This document shows positions 54,801 through 63,925 of a stretch of 64,000 bases of DNA, piece after piece. Every line of letters begins with the position of its first letter. Position 1 is the stretch's first letter. Where the stretch lies: contig NZ_JAMXFD010000005.1 in NCBI RefSeq assembly GCF_025370875.1, forward strand, positions 248,001-312,000, written 5' to 3'. The position numbers were made by a program, and so were the translations under genes. The notes beneath the pieces are model-generated. The model was given only the letters and a program-made list of their open reading frames with translations. It did not search any database and was not told where the DNA came from. This DNA comes from Laspinema palackyanum D2c (GTDB lineage: Bacteria; Cyanobacteriota; Cyanobacteriia; Cyanobacteriales; Laspinemataceae).

Positions 54801-55633
54801 TCCTCGGCTATGACACCATTTTGGATGTGCAACTGGGGGATCAAGTTCAGAAAGATATGACGATTCTGTTCTCCGATATTCGTTCCTTTACCACCCTCTC
54901 AGAACGGATGTCTCCTCGGGAGAACTTTAACTTTATTAACTCTTATTTGAGTCGAGTGGGTCCGGTGATTAGGAATCATCATGGGTTTATTGATAAATAT
55001 ATCGGCGATGCGGTGATGGCGCTATTTCCCGATACCGCAGAAGATGCCATGCGGGCGGCGATCGAGATGCAAAAACAGGTGATGATTTACAACGTGCATC
55101 GCCAAAAGAGCGGCTATATGCCGATCGCCATTGGGATTGGCTTACATACGGGCAGCTTGATGCTGGGGACCATTGGGGAAGAACAACGCATGGAAACCAC
55201 GGTGATTTCTGATGCAGTGAATTTGGCCTCTCGGATGGAAGGACTGACGAAATTGTATGGTGCTTCTATCGTGATTAGCGGCCAAACCTTGATTCATTTA
55301 GATGACCCCACCAAGTACAACTATCGGTTTTTAGGAAAAGTTCAAGTTAAGGGCAAAAAAGACTCGGTGGCGGTGTTTGAAGTGCTAGATTGCTATCCTC
55401 AAAGTTTGATTGAAACTAAGCTAGGTTCTCGGACTAAATTTGAGCGCGGAATTGTTTTATATCAAGGAGAAAAATTTGCAGAAGCCCATCAATTGTTTAA
55501 GAAAGTATTAGAAAATAATCCCCAAGACCAAGCGGCGCGGTTCTATGTGGAGCGTTGCGAGTATTTCTTGAGACATGGCATCTCGAAAGTCTGGGAGGGG
55601 TTAGATCCGCTGAATGTCAATGAAAAATTATAA
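48845..55633 (+). CDS. Giant hybrid: Ser/Thr kinase-AAA-GAF-histidine kinase-receiver-cyclase
   Basis: About 2262 residues from the ATG at 48845; TTG codons at 48833/48836 open the frame. Approximate order: kinase domain (10-280) with altered catalytic loop HRDLHPLN (Lys to His) and DFS instead of DFG; AAA/STAND-type ATPase with P-loop GYSGVGKSAL near 346 and LDDLHWAD (about 480); helical, TPR-like middle (700-1330); GAF domain (about 1360-1530); HisKA with SHELCTPLNGIIG (His near 1548); HATPase; receiver with VDDEP (about 1855) and Asp in LLDVMMPKM (about 1900); class III cyclase with FSDIRSFT and IGDAVMALF metal Asp residues (about 2014, 2057) and SDAVNLASR; C-terminal TPR-like. Multi-input signalling, probably making cAMP. 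Confidence 0.95.
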   Translation: MTISLKGYTIIEKIYEGVNTIVYRAQRELDDQRVILKLLKAEYPTPEELAKLHHEYEITRNLNSSGIIKVYALETFEYNQLALVLEDMGGVSLKHYLTGIRLNLKEFLQIAIQLTEILGEIHNAHIIHRDLHPLNIIIQGKTQQVKITDFSISIGQKGINPGAIEGTLPYMSPEQTGRMNRELDYRSDFYSLGVTFYEMLLGELPFKGTDPMEIVHAHLAKNPRPLTEVKPEIPRVVSNIVMKLLAKNPEDRYQSAYGLKGDLVTCLTQLNETGKIAKFALGTADLSGELLVSEKLYGRDRELALLQEAYWRIRRQAPVISAISGPDKTGELPSSSCEIVLISGYSGVGKSALLQAMPQPLNRQTGYFISGKFERYRSNIPYGGLIEAFEQLIRLILSESEDRITAWREQILLQLGQNGQVIIDLIPEVELIIGKQPPVPVLPPSESQNRLSVVFQKFLSVFTTQDHPLVLFLDDLHWADAASMTLLQAIVSASDRQCLLLIGAYPENEIDSPRHPLLQMIRRFQQSGVRITPIALEPLNIECLNQLIADTLSCPTVRSRPLAELVYQKTHGNPFFVRMLLKSLIQDNLLVCNLSAGRWEWDLPRIEQLSITDNVVDLMVNKIQQLPESTQNALQVAACIGNIFYIDILALVNEKSLSATATDLQEAVQQGLILPIANTYKIPLIFGHEEPVALPVDNLVVAYQFLHDRVAQVAYSLISEERKQQVHLKVGKLLLKHCTAEEREEKLFEIVNHLNIGLSLIASQSENSKIAHLNFLAGQKAKTTMAYENAVKYLSKSLQLLPEDTWISRYEFTLNLYNELIEAEYLVANYARANHLAQDALKNTRTLLEKIDIYEKKIQSYVSQNQMEKAINTGGMVLQLLGITLPKQPNQFHRIWGAIRTKWILKNKTLEDLAALPHISNPQQLAAMRILVAMTPAAYVSSVNMLHLVVYTMIDLCVKHGNSVLSAFAYGFYGVLLYGSWSDIKGGDRSGELALRLLEQFDDKTMKAKVGDLVYAHIKHAKISLQDTIDPLKNAFNAGLETGDIEWAGHAALHYCNHNLFRGEPLEAVAAESDHYIAWMVQLKLDFHVHYARIWRQFILNLQGELPNPCLLSGESFEEETLLPTLIESNNTMSVFAAYLAKTILCYLFGEYEQAVYYAALAENYQQGVVGLVSVNEHNFYQSLALLALYPQGTPVQKIKALARVQLAQRQMKRWALHAPQNYRHKYELVEAEKARVLGRKVAAMTHYDRAIKSARKYGYIHEAAIACERAGEFYQQLNLDKITSTYITEAYYAYLRWGATRKVSDLDAAYSHSIARGSLEGQGGGGVMSTTTTISTTTGSHAGLLDLTAFVKASAAINGEIVLDNLLTKLMKIVMENAGAETISLILETQNKLYIEATGTTHETEVMIGQHIPVENSSRLPLTIINYVARTQESVVIKEAIAEERFIHDQYIIDYQPQSILCAPIVHQGKLIGILYLENNITTGAFTPDRLEVLKLLSSQAAISIENARLYTNLLTSSEELETKNRALQDLDDLKDEFLASTSHELCTPLNGIIGITESMLDGATGDLSELQRANLSLVVSSGQTLAQLVQDLLDFSKLKHKNIQLDLKPLGMREITNVVLTICQPLVGGKSLQLVNAVGKDVPLVDADENRVQQILHNLVGNAIKYTDSGTVEVSATVLSGQEGLMTEDEDGDTEDGGWSRVRYPRSILQGKVTRPAMNPETEHLYLAITVSDTGIGITQSKLSQIFELFEQRDGTSLRAYGSVGLGLSIAKQLVELHEGKIWVESGVGEGSRFTFTLPISADQVQTPEIPMPEPSEPVVKEEEMAAIALPIAPVEGWRTRSNGEFQILIVDDEPINLQVLVNHLSLENYAIATASNGPEALAELENGLRPDLILLDVMMPKMTGYEVCQRIREKFPANELPVVLLTARNQASDMMEAFGSGANDYLTKPISKNELLARIKMHIQLSKINLAYARFVPREFIQFLGYDTILDVQLGDQVQKDMTILFSDIRSFTTLSERMSPRENFNFINSYLSRVGPVIRNHHGFIDKYIGDAVMALFPDTAEDAMRAAIEMQKQVMIYNVHRQKSGYMPIAIGIGLHTGSLMLGTIGEEQRMETTVISDAVNLASRMEGLTKLYGASIVISGQTLIHLDDPTKYNYRFLGKVQVKGKKDSVAVFEVLDCYPQSLIETKLGSRTKFERGIVLYQGEKFAEAHQLFKKVLENNPQDQAARFYVERCEYFLRHGISKVWEGLDPLNVNEKL

Positions 55634-56510
55634 TCCTGCTTTTTACAGTACCCGCCCGGATTTTTGGGAATGACCTTGTAGAGTGAGCCAGACAGGGGGA
55701 TGGAAAGGCTCAGTTCTGAGGATGCCTTAAGACTGAGCGCTAGGGGACCACAAACCGGGTTTCTCACCCCGATTGACGGCTAATTGCTCCAGAGGGTCGG
55801 AAGAAAAGCGGTTTCTAACCTTTGGGGTAGGAGTTCGGCCATTTTTAGGGGAGGTAACCCACCAGAGTTCAAGTGACGGGGAGATGATTCCCTTTGATTT
55901 AGCCGATGAGGGGGGTTAATTTTATATTGTTAGGTTTGGGGAATTTCCATTTTTGGTACAATAAAGGTAGAGTTCCGTAAGCGTGGTTAATTTGTGGGCG
56001 AAGACTGTGCCACATCCCGTCCTGTCCTCAGTGGCGAGTCGAAGTGCGATCGCCTCAGACCGGATCAGATGGGGCGGTGAAAAACCAATGGATTACCGGC
56101 ACTGGCGTCAAGGTTATCCCGGGTAGAGGGTGGTAGGATCCCTCTCCAGGAGGAGTGTGAACGCAACGGGACAATCCATTGTCAAAACTGTCACTCTATT
56201 CCTCCAATTTTGGATGTAAACAAGGGCAAAATTAAGGGAGTTGGATTGAGGAGGACTGCAAGGGCGAGGACGCCGAAAGGTGTAAAAGCCTTCCCTGAAG
56301 CGACAGGCTTCCTCCACCGGAGGAAGCCTAAAAAAATCAGTGAATTTGCCGATTTTTTTTCCTGAATTCGAGTATTTCTAGGTCTTAACCCCGGGCAGAT
56401 GAAAAATCCTGACCTTGGGAAAGATAATCAGAAATAGCAACTTAAGTAACCATAAAAAAGTCGAGGAATAAAAGAGGGTGCGTAACCTATCCCAGGAGAT
56501 GATTGAGATG
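55634..56510. other. Intergenic region with repeats and a strong hairpin
   Basis: CAAACCGGGTTTCT near 55752 is a member of the dispersed palindrome family. AGGCTTCCTCC-ACC-GGAGGAAGCCT near 56305-56329 is a perfect 11-base-arm hairpin without a U tract on either strand. No gene recognised. Confidence 0.5.
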
Positions 56511-56753
56511 ATGAATACCAAACTGATGAATGCCAAAGTGTTAAGTCTATTATTCGCCCTGCCCGTTCTGGTCACGACTGGCACCAATACCTTCGCTAGA
56601 GATGGAATGTTAAAGTCTGCTGACCCTGAACTTTTGTTATGGCAGCAACCGAATTCTGAGGTGACTCAGGATGAACCTAGGTCACTGGAACTATTGGTGG
56701 CAGCTAGGGGAGAACAACCGGGAAAATGCGAGTTATTAGGGATTTGCAAATAA
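56511..56753 (+). CDS. Small secreted protein, hypothetical
   Basis: 80 residues from the ATG at 56511 (ATG also at 56508), with GGAG 14-17 bases upstream. An N-terminal signal peptide with hydrophobic core VLSLLFALPVLVTTGTN ends at FARDG. The mature part of about 60 residues is acidic and Gln-rich and ends GKCELLGICK with two Cys six apart, possibly a disulfide. No family recognised. The next 770 bases hold no clear gene. Confidence 0.55.
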   Translation: MNTKLMNAKVLSLLFALPVLVTTGTNTFARDGMLKSADPELLLWQQPNSEVTQDEPRSLELLVAARGEQPGKCELLGICK

Positions 56754-57529
56754 GATCCGAGTCACTGGATCACGGTTGATTCATTCAGGGATAATTCATC
56801 GCTTCACCAGGAAGGGTAGAAATTTGAGCAGGAACCTAGGAAATAGGGATAACCCGGGGCGGACTCGTACCCTGAATAAGTGTTCGCAGGACTAGGGCAA
56901 AATGGCGGCAGTTTTCCAGATGCAGAAACCTCGGAAATAGACAGTAAGGGGTGAGTGCGCCGTCCGGGGTGTAGACAAGACGATCTAATCCCGTTTAAAT
57001 TGAGTTGAGAGCAATAAAAGCATCCCGGTCTCTCGGGATCAAAAAATTGAAGGGACCTCTATTAGAAGACTGGTACGACTGCTCTTTTGAGGAAATAGAA
57101 GGCAAGTGGTGGCGTGGAAGAAAGCCTCTACAGCTTGCATCCCAGGTGCAAAGAACTGAATCTGAATACCCGAAACTGGGAGTCCCTGTGACCAACGGAG
57201 ACTGGACAGAGGGGAAACCCCGCAAGGCAGGGGTTGAGGATTATAACCCGTCACATCAGAAACCGGGGTGTCTGGTCCAGATTTGTGACGACTAGGTAGA
57301 GATTTTATGAGGAAACCCGATAGTCTGGCCGCTGTACCCATACCCCAATGGGGTGGGTTTCTGCCCAGGAGTACGGCGAAGTAACTAGGGTAGGGGCGGT
57401 CTTCCGGTCGAAAAATCCCTGATGGGAAAAAAACCGATTTGCTGTTAATCTTAGAAGTGTTGACGTTTTCGGTTTTTCTTTCAGGGGATTAGTGGCTTCT
57501 ACCCAGTTCAAAAACCAAGGGCAAGGGTG
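56754..57529. other. Non-coding or decayed stretch before the AAA operon
   Basis: A plus-strand frame at 57005-57295 (96 codons, with GKWWRGRKPLQLASQ) is unusual for chance but has no RBS and no family match; it may be the remnant of a mobile element. A GC-rich fold near 57208-57235 (GGGGAAACCCC, then CAGGGG) lies in it. Nothing else identified. Confidence 0.4.
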
Positions 57530-58909
57530 ATGGAAATTAATTTGAGAAAATTTTATCAAGCGTGTAACCCCAGTAAGACGTTATCCATTGGAAATCCGGA
57601 GGATAGACCGTATTATATTGATTTCTCCGGGGTCCGAGGGGGTAAAATTATTGAGGAGTTGGGCAGAACCATTACCCGATTGTCTCCGGATGTTCCCACT
57701 TGTCAGTTATTTACGGGACATATTGGCTGTGGAAAATCCACGGAGTTGTTACGGTTAAAGTCTCAATTGGAAGAGGCAGAATTTCATGTGGTGTATTTTG
57801 AGTCCTCTCGGGACTTGGAAATGGCCGATGTGGATATTTCTGATATTTTGCTGGCGATCGCCAGACAGGTGACGGAAAATTTGGCAGTCAGTGGAATTCC
57901 GCTGACCTCTAGCTATTTTACTAAGTTGTTTAAAGAAATTACTGAGGTCTGGCAAGCGCCCATTGATATTGATCCCACGGCAGATTTAGCCATTTCTATT
58001 GCTCAAATTACCAGCCAAGCGAAAGAAAGTCCTAAACTGCGAACGCAGTTACGGCAATATTTAGAACCGCGTACCAGTGGGATTTTACAATCGATTAATG
58101 AGGATATTCTCTCGGCGGCAACTCAGGAGTTGCAACGGCGGGAGAAACGGGGGTTAGTTGTGATTGTGGATAACCTCGATCGCGTGGATAATCGCCCCTT
58201 ACCTTCTGGGCGATCGCAAACGGAATATTTATTCGTTGATCGCGGTGAACAACTTCGCAAGCTTAAATGTCATTTAGTTTATACGATTCCTCTGTCTTTA
58301 ATGTTTTCCCATGAATCCGAAGCGCTCAAAAGCCGATTGGGGGCAGGGGTTGCCCCGAAAGTGCTGCCAATGGTGCCTGTGCGATCGCGCGATGGGCAAG
58401 ACTTTCAGGAAGGGTTAGAGTTACTCCGGCAAATGGTCCTGGCCCGGGCATTTCCCGAACTGACCCCCCCAGAACGCCTAGACTTCATTACCCAAGTCTT
58501 TGATAGTGCGGAAACCTTAGACCGCTTGTGCCGGATTAGTGGCGGCCATGTGCGAAATTTATTGGGGTTGATCTATCGGTGTTTACAACAAGAAGACCCG
58601 CCTTTTGGTCGAGAAACGATTGAAACTGTCATTTCGGAACGGCGGAACGACTTGGTACTGGCGATCGCCCCGACGGATTGGGAACTACTCAATCAAGTAC
58701 ATGAGACCAAAAATGTTAGAGGCGAGGCCGCCTATCAACATTTATTGCGAAGTATGTTCGTGTTTGAATACCGCGATCGCGACTCCGGTCGTTGGTTTGA
58801 TATTAACCCCATTTTGGCAGAAGCCCAATCCAAAAAAGAAGCCCTCTCTTCGTCTTTTCCCCTGCCTAAAATCCCGAGTCGAGTACCCAAGACCCACGAT
58901 GACGGTTGA
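57530..58909 (+). CDS. AAA-type P-loop ATPase, first gene of STAND-like operon
   Basis: 459 residues from the ATG at 57530 with AAGGG upstream. Walker A GHIGCGKSTELL (about 64-75), Walker B LVVIVDNLDRVDN (about 209-221), a sensor region near VYTIPLSLMF (about 255) and a C-terminal helical/winged region (ISGGHVRNLLGLIYRC near 341). It resembles cyanobacterial AAA ATPases annotated only as ATP-binding. Start codon of the downstream giant gene is three bases after its stop, so both proteins are made together; likely they form an ATP-dependent sensor complex (inference). Confidence 0.88.
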   Translation: MEINLRKFYQACNPSKTLSIGNPEDRPYYIDFSGVRGGKIIEELGRTITRLSPDVPTCQLFTGHIGCGKSTELLRLKSQLEEAEFHVVYFESSRDLEMADVDISDILLAIARQVTENLAVSGIPLTSSYFTKLFKEITEVWQAPIDIDPTADLAISIAQITSQAKESPKLRTQLRQYLEPRTSGILQSINEDILSAATQELQRREKRGLVVIVDNLDRVDNRPLPSGRSQTEYLFVDRGEQLRKLKCHLVYTIPLSLMFSHESEALKSRLGAGVAPKVLPMVPVRSRDGQDFQEGLELLRQMVLARAFPELTPPERLDFITQVFDSAETLDRLCRISGGHVRNLLGLIYRCLQQEDPPFGRETIETVISERRNDLVLAIAPTDWELLNQVHETKNVRGEAAYQHLLRSMFVFEYRDRDSGRWFDINPILAEAQSKKEALSSSFPLPKIPSRVPKTHDDG

Positions 58910-58912
58910 ACC

Positions 58913-61900
58913 ATGATGAATCTACAGTATGACGACGCCGAACTCAGGCGCAATGAACAATCTTTAAAGGTTTTACACCGGGCAATTTCCTTTTCTCAAG
59001 GGCAGTTTTCCTTGATTTTGGCGCGGTGTAACTATGCTAGTTTGCGCGATCGCGTGACCGCAGACCTACATGATTCCGTCTCTGTAGATATTCGAGAACT
59101 TCATCTGTCCACTTCTGTGCGGACGCTGTACAAAACCATCCAAGATGAAATTGGCACCGAACAACCCGAGGCATTAATGGTCTTTGGACTCGAATCGGTC
59201 AGTGATTTGGATCGCCTGTTTATGGCGGCCAATCAGGTTCGAGAAGAGTTTAGAAAGCACTTTCCCTTTCCGATTGTCTTTTGGGTGGATGACCGGGTTT
59301 TAAAAAGCTTTATTCGGGTGGCCCCGGACTTTGAAAGTTGGGCCACCAGTACGGAGTTTTCTCTCTCCACAACGGCGGCGATCGAGACGATCGCCATCAG
59401 TGTCGATCGGGTATTCTCCGAGGTGGTGGAACGGGGTTCCCTCAACTTTATTCCCAACTCCACGATTCTCGGGGCTCGCAACTGCCTAGAATTGGGATTT
59501 GCCAAACAAGAATTAAGCGATCGCCAGGTGCAGTTGCTGCCAGAATTGGAAGCGAGTTTACAGTTTGTGCTAGGTCGCGATGATTATGCCAGCGATCGTC
59601 TGGATTTGGCCTTAAAATGCTATCACCAAAGCTTGGCCTTTTGGCAAAAACAAATCCCCAGTTCCTCCCACTCCAACGGCGAGAAAGACTCGATTGCCCG
59701 GGGCGATCGCCAGCCCATGCCCTTCATTCCCATGACTTCTGACCCCTCTCCCCTGATTTGGGAGATGCCACCCTTGCGCTATTACTTGCAACAGGGGGTG
59801 GTGTTGTTTCACATCGGACTTTGTTACTGTCGTCAGGCACAACTGGATCAACCCCAGGAACAGCAGCATTTACAAGAGGCCCGATATTATTTAGAAGAAT
59901 GTGTGCGCGTCTTTGAGGAGTCCAGACATCAGGAATTAGTCGCCAAGTTTATCGGACAACTGGGTGAGATTTTGCAGCGGTTACAGGCATGGGATGCGTT
60001 ATCGATTGTTGCCAAAAAATCGATAACTTTGCATCAGCATTGCAAACCCCAGGAGTTGGCCCGGGATTATGGATTTTTGGCCGAGGTGGCGTTGCAGCAG
60101 TCCCAGTGGGAAAAAGCGCGGAATTTTGCCGAACGCGCCCTAGAGGTCCTCTCCCATGCCCCCGATGTGCTGATTCCCCGGCCTGATGGGTTATATTTAC
60201 TGCTGTTGGCCCGGGCTTTTGCTCACCTCGGTCAGGGGGAACAGGCGATCGCTCACTTGCACCGGGCCGAACATCTGACCGATCCGCAGTATGACTTACA
60301 GTTATATCGCCGGATTTTAGATGAGTTGCGATCGCTATATTTTCAGCAGTCGGAATATCTCAAAGCCTTTGAAATCAAGCAAAAACTTCGGGCAGTCGAG
60401 GCTCAGTTTGGCTTACGCGCGTTTATTGGGGCCGGACGTCTCCAAGCGCGCCTGCACACCTTAAATCCCTCCTTGATGGTGAGTGTTCAACCCACTCATG
60501 TTCCCGTGGAAATTGCCACATCGGGACGGGAAGGGGATGTGAATCGCTTAATCGAACGCTTGGGTCGGAATGACTACCGACTCACGGTGATTCACGGTCA
60601 TTCCGGGGTGGGTAAAAGTTCCCTGGTTCAAGCGGGATTAGTGCCGGTCCTCAAACAAACGGCGATCGCCGCCAGAAACGCCTTCCCGGTTCTTCTGCAA
60701 GTGTACACCGATTGGGTGACGGGCTTAAAGCAAGGCATCCAACGAGGACTAGAAGAGTCTGGATTTGACCGGGATGACTCGGGCCGATTAACGGGAAATC
60801 CCACCCCTAACCTCGATTTCAATGCCAGTCAATTCTCGGAAAAGGTTCAAGAATTACTAGAGGAACTGCATCGCAATAACGAGCGCAATTTACTCACCGT
60901 CTTAATTTTTGACCAATTTGAAGAATTCTTTTTTGTGGAAACTGACCCCGGTCAGAGACAGCAATTTTATCAATTTTTAAATGCCTGTGTCAATGTGCCC
61001 TTTGTGAAAGTAATCTTTTCTTTACGAGAAGATTACTTACATTATTTGCTGGAATGTGAACGCCTCGGGAATCTGGAGGTGGTGGATCAAGATATCCTGA
61101 ATAAAAAGTTCCGCTATTACCTGGGAAATCTGTCCCAGGCGAAAGCGCGACAAGTGATTGAAAGCTTGACCCAACGCGCTCAATTTTATTTAGAACCGGC
61201 CTTAATTGAAGAATTAGTTGAAGACCTGGCCGATCGCGTTGGCGAGGTGCGTCCGATTGAGTTACAGGTGGTCGGTGCTCAACTGCAAGCGGAGAACATC
61301 ACCACCTTAGCGCAATATCGGCAATCTGGACCGAAAGAGAAACTGGTACAGCGCTTTTTAGAAGAGGCGATCGCAGACTGCGGCCCGGAAAATGAATATA
61401 CAGCGCGGTTGCTGCTGTATTTCCTCACGGAAGAAAGTGGCATTCGTCCCCTGAAAAAGCAAGCCGAATTATTAGCAGATTTAACCCCAGAATTATCGGT
61501 CTATCCCGATGATTTAGAAAAGATTTTAAAAATCTTAGAAAAGGCGGGGTTAGTGTTTGTCCTGCCGGAACTTCCGGAAAGCCGATATCAGTTAGTTCAT
61601 GATTATTTAGTAAAGTTTATCCGGGAACAAGACCGCATCCAAGCCGGATTAAAAGGGTTACGAGAAAAAAATAAAGAGTTACAAGCGACGAATTTACAAC
61701 TCCATCGCGAGAAAGAAGTTCAGGCGGAATTAACCCAATCCAAAGAAAAAGCCAAGCAAATCCAAACTAAACTGAATTGGATCCTAGCGGTCATGGTTGC
61801 TGGGTTTGGTTTGTTAAGCTGGCAAACCTTTTCTAAAAGCCTCAAGGCTGAGATTGCTGAACTGGAAGCCAAAAATTTATCTTCGGAAGCATTGCGCCTG

Positions 61901-63925
61901 AACAACGAATTTGGCGCGTTGGTGAATAGTCTTCAGGTGGGGCAGAAAACCGCCGAAATCATCCGATCGCCCTTCACCATGAGATCGCCTTCGTCCTTGG
62001 AAATGCAGATCGTCAATGTCTTACAACTGGCCTATACTGTTCGAGAAGTCAACCGTTTAGAACAACATAAAAACAGTGTAGTCAGCGTCACCTTCTCCAA
62101 CGATGGGGAACTGATTGCCACTGCCAGTGCGGATAAAAGCGTTAAACTGTTTACCGCTGAGGGTCGCTTAGTGCAGACCCTGACGGGTCATGAACAGGCC
62201 GTGACCCGAGTCGCCTTCAGTCCTGATGGACAAACCCTCGCCTCCACCAGTATCGATGGGACTATCAAACTTTGGCAGCGGGATGGTACCTTAATCCGCA
62301 CCATCAGGGGCCACAGTTTCGGCGTCACCAGCGCCAGCTTCAGTCCCGATGGACAAATCCTGGCTTCCAGCAGTCAAGATAGAACCATTAAACTCTGGAA
62401 CCTCCAGGGACAGTTACTCCGCACCATTAATACGGAGAAGGCACCGATTTTGTTAGTGAGGTTTTCCCCCGATGGACAGACGATCGCTGCTGCCAGTTTA
62501 GATAACACAGTCAAACTGTGGGACATTAACGGCAATGCGATCGCCACTTTTACCGGCCATGAACAAGGGGTAACCAGTGTGAGTTTCTCACCAGACGGAC
62601 AAACCCTCACCTCCGGTAGCATCGACAAAACTGTGAAACTCTGGAGGCGCAACGGTACCGAAATCGCCACCTTGCGCGGACATACAGAAGCGGTATTCGG
62701 GGTTAATTTTAGTCCCGATGGGACTACCCTTGCCAGCGCCAGTCTGGATCGCACGGCCAAATTGTGGCGTCAGGACCCCCAAACAAAGCAATGGGTGGAA
62801 ACGGATACCCTCCAAGGACATCGCGATGAAGTCTGGAGTGTGAGCTTTTCTCCCGATGGCAAAACCATCGCGACTGCCAGTCTGGACAACACCGTGAAAC
62901 TCTGGAACAGTGTTCCCCGAGAACTTCCAGGATTTCGGCAACATACCGATGAAGTTTTGGTGGTGGCTTTTTCGCCCAATGGCCGAGTCCTCGGCTCCGC
63001 CAGCAAAGATAACACGGTCATGCTATGGGAACCCAACGGGAATAAAATTGCCGACTTAATCGGACATAAGGATGCCGTTTGGAACCTGAGTTTTAGTCCC
63101 GATGGCGAACTCTTTGCCACGGCAAGCGCTGACAACACGGTGAAACTCTGGAGTAAATCCAAACAGGATTTAGTCGCGACTTTAGAGGGTCATCAGGACC
63201 GAGTTTTAGGCATCGATTTCAGTCCCGATGGACAACAGGTGATCTCCGTCAGTGGGGACGGTATTGCAATTTTGTGGAGTAAGAGGGGAGAACGACTTCG
63301 CACATTTCGGGCGGATGAAAATTCCCTAAATAGCGTTACCTTTTCCCCGGATGGTAAACGGATTGCCACTGCTGGGGGAGATGGGACGGTGAAACTCTGG
63401 GATTTAAACGGGAAACTGGTGCGAACCATCGGGGAACATCAGGGGGAGGTCTATAGTGTGACCTTCTCTCCGGATGGAAAACAGATTGCCACCGCGAGTC
63501 AGGATAAAACGGTAAAAATTTGGAGTCAAGACGGCAAGGCGATCGCCACCCTAGAAGGACATATTCGGTCCGTGTACTGGGTGACTTATAGTCCCAATGG
63601 AGAACTGATGGCGACGGCGAGTGAGGATAAGACGGTGAAACTTTGGACCAAAGACGGCAAGGCGCTCGCCACCCTGGAAGGTCACAACGATGCAGTTTTG
63701 AGTCTGAGTTTCAGTCCGGATAGTAAAACTTTGGCCTCTTCCAGTAAGGATAAAACTGTGATTTTATGGAACTTAAACCTGGACGATTTATTAACCCGCA
63801 GTTGCCTGTGGGTGGATGATTATTTGGAGAATAATTCCCGGGTGAGAGAAGGCGATCGGGCAGTGTGCGATCAGATTTTGGGGAAGAATGAGGAGGGGTT
63901 TGAATTGTGGGATACAAAGGAGTAA
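58913..63925 (+). CDS. STAND NTPase-like protein with TM helix and double WD40 propeller
   Basis: 1670 residues. Order: unassigned N-terminal domain (1-190; GLESVSDLDRLFMAANQVRE); TPR-like helices (about 195-510); P-loop NTPase of the nSTAND type with Walker A GHSGVGKSSLVQAG (about 562-575) and Walker B LIFDQFEEFF (about 661-670) followed by winged-helix segments; coiled coil (905-950); one membrane helix at about 953-972 (ILAVMVAGFGLLSW); then fourteen WD40 repeats (about 1045-1625), two seven-blade propellers; and a short C-terminal tail with SCLWVDDYLENN. A STAND switch with propeller sensor can act in defence or signalling. A membrane anchor is notable. Confidence 0.93.
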   Translation: MMNLQYDDAELRRNEQSLKVLHRAISFSQGQFSLILARCNYASLRDRVTADLHDSVSVDIRELHLSTSVRTLYKTIQDEIGTEQPEALMVFGLESVSDLDRLFMAANQVREEFRKHFPFPIVFWVDDRVLKSFIRVAPDFESWATSTEFSLSTTAAIETIAISVDRVFSEVVERGSLNFIPNSTILGARNCLELGFAKQELSDRQVQLLPELEASLQFVLGRDDYASDRLDLALKCYHQSLAFWQKQIPSSSHSNGEKDSIARGDRQPMPFIPMTSDPSPLIWEMPPLRYYLQQGVVLFHIGLCYCRQAQLDQPQEQQHLQEARYYLEECVRVFEESRHQELVAKFIGQLGEILQRLQAWDALSIVAKKSITLHQHCKPQELARDYGFLAEVALQQSQWEKARNFAERALEVLSHAPDVLIPRPDGLYLLLLARAFAHLGQGEQAIAHLHRAEHLTDPQYDLQLYRRILDELRSLYFQQSEYLKAFEIKQKLRAVEAQFGLRAFIGAGRLQARLHTLNPSLMVSVQPTHVPVEIATSGREGDVNRLIERLGRNDYRLTVIHGHSGVGKSSLVQAGLVPVLKQTAIAARNAFPVLLQVYTDWVTGLKQGIQRGLEESGFDRDDSGRLTGNPTPNLDFNASQFSEKVQELLEELHRNNERNLLTVLIFDQFEEFFFVETDPGQRQQFYQFLNACVNVPFVKVIFSLREDYLHYLLECERLGNLEVVDQDILNKKFRYYLGNLSQAKARQVIESLTQRAQFYLEPALIEELVEDLADRVGEVRPIELQVVGAQLQAENITTLAQYRQSGPKEKLVQRFLEEAIADCGPENEYTARLLLYFLTEESGIRPLKKQAELLADLTPELSVYPDDLEKILKILEKAGLVFVLPELPESRYQLVHDYLVKFIREQDRIQAGLKGLREKNKELQATNLQLHREKEVQAELTQSKEKAKQIQTKLNWILAVMVAGFGLLSWQTFSKSLKAEIAELEAKNLSSEALRLNNEFGALVNSLQVGQKTAEIIRSPFTMRSPSSLEMQIVNVLQLAYTVREVNRLEQHKNSVVSVTFSNDGELIATASADKSVKLFTAEGRLVQTLTGHEQAVTRVAFSPDGQTLASTSIDGTIKLWQRDGTLIRTIRGHSFGVTSASFSPDGQILASSSQDRTIKLWNLQGQLLRTINTEKAPILLVRFSPDGQTIAAASLDNTVKLWDINGNAIATFTGHEQGVTSVSFSPDGQTLTSGSIDKTVKLWRRNGTEIATLRGHTEAVFGVNFSPDGTTLASASLDRTAKLWRQDPQTKQWVETDTLQGHRDEVWSVSFSPDGKTIATASLDNTVKLWNSVPRELPGFRQHTDEVLVVAFSPNGRVLGSASKDNTVMLWEPNGNKIADLIGHKDAVWNLSFSPDGELFATASADNTVKLWSKSKQDLVATLEGHQDRVLGIDFSPDGQQVISVSGDGIAILWSKRGERLRTFRADENSLNSVTFSPDGKRIATAGGDGTVKLWDLNGKLVRTIGEHQGEVYSVTFSPDGKQIATASQDKTVKIWSQDGKAIATLEGHIRSVYWVTYSPNGELMATASEDKTVKLWTKDGKALATLEGHNDAVLSLSFSPDSKTLASSSKDKTVILWNLNLDDLLTRSCLWVDDYLENNSRVREGDRAVCDQILGKNEEGFELWDTKE

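Noticed and set aside
56305-56329. Perfect 11-base-arm hairpin as a terminator
   Set aside because: No U tract on either strand after the stem, and no gene end nearby.
57005-57295. 96-codon open frame with GKWWRGRKPLQLASQ
   Set aside because: No RBS or family match; kept only as a possible mobile-element remnant in the region note.
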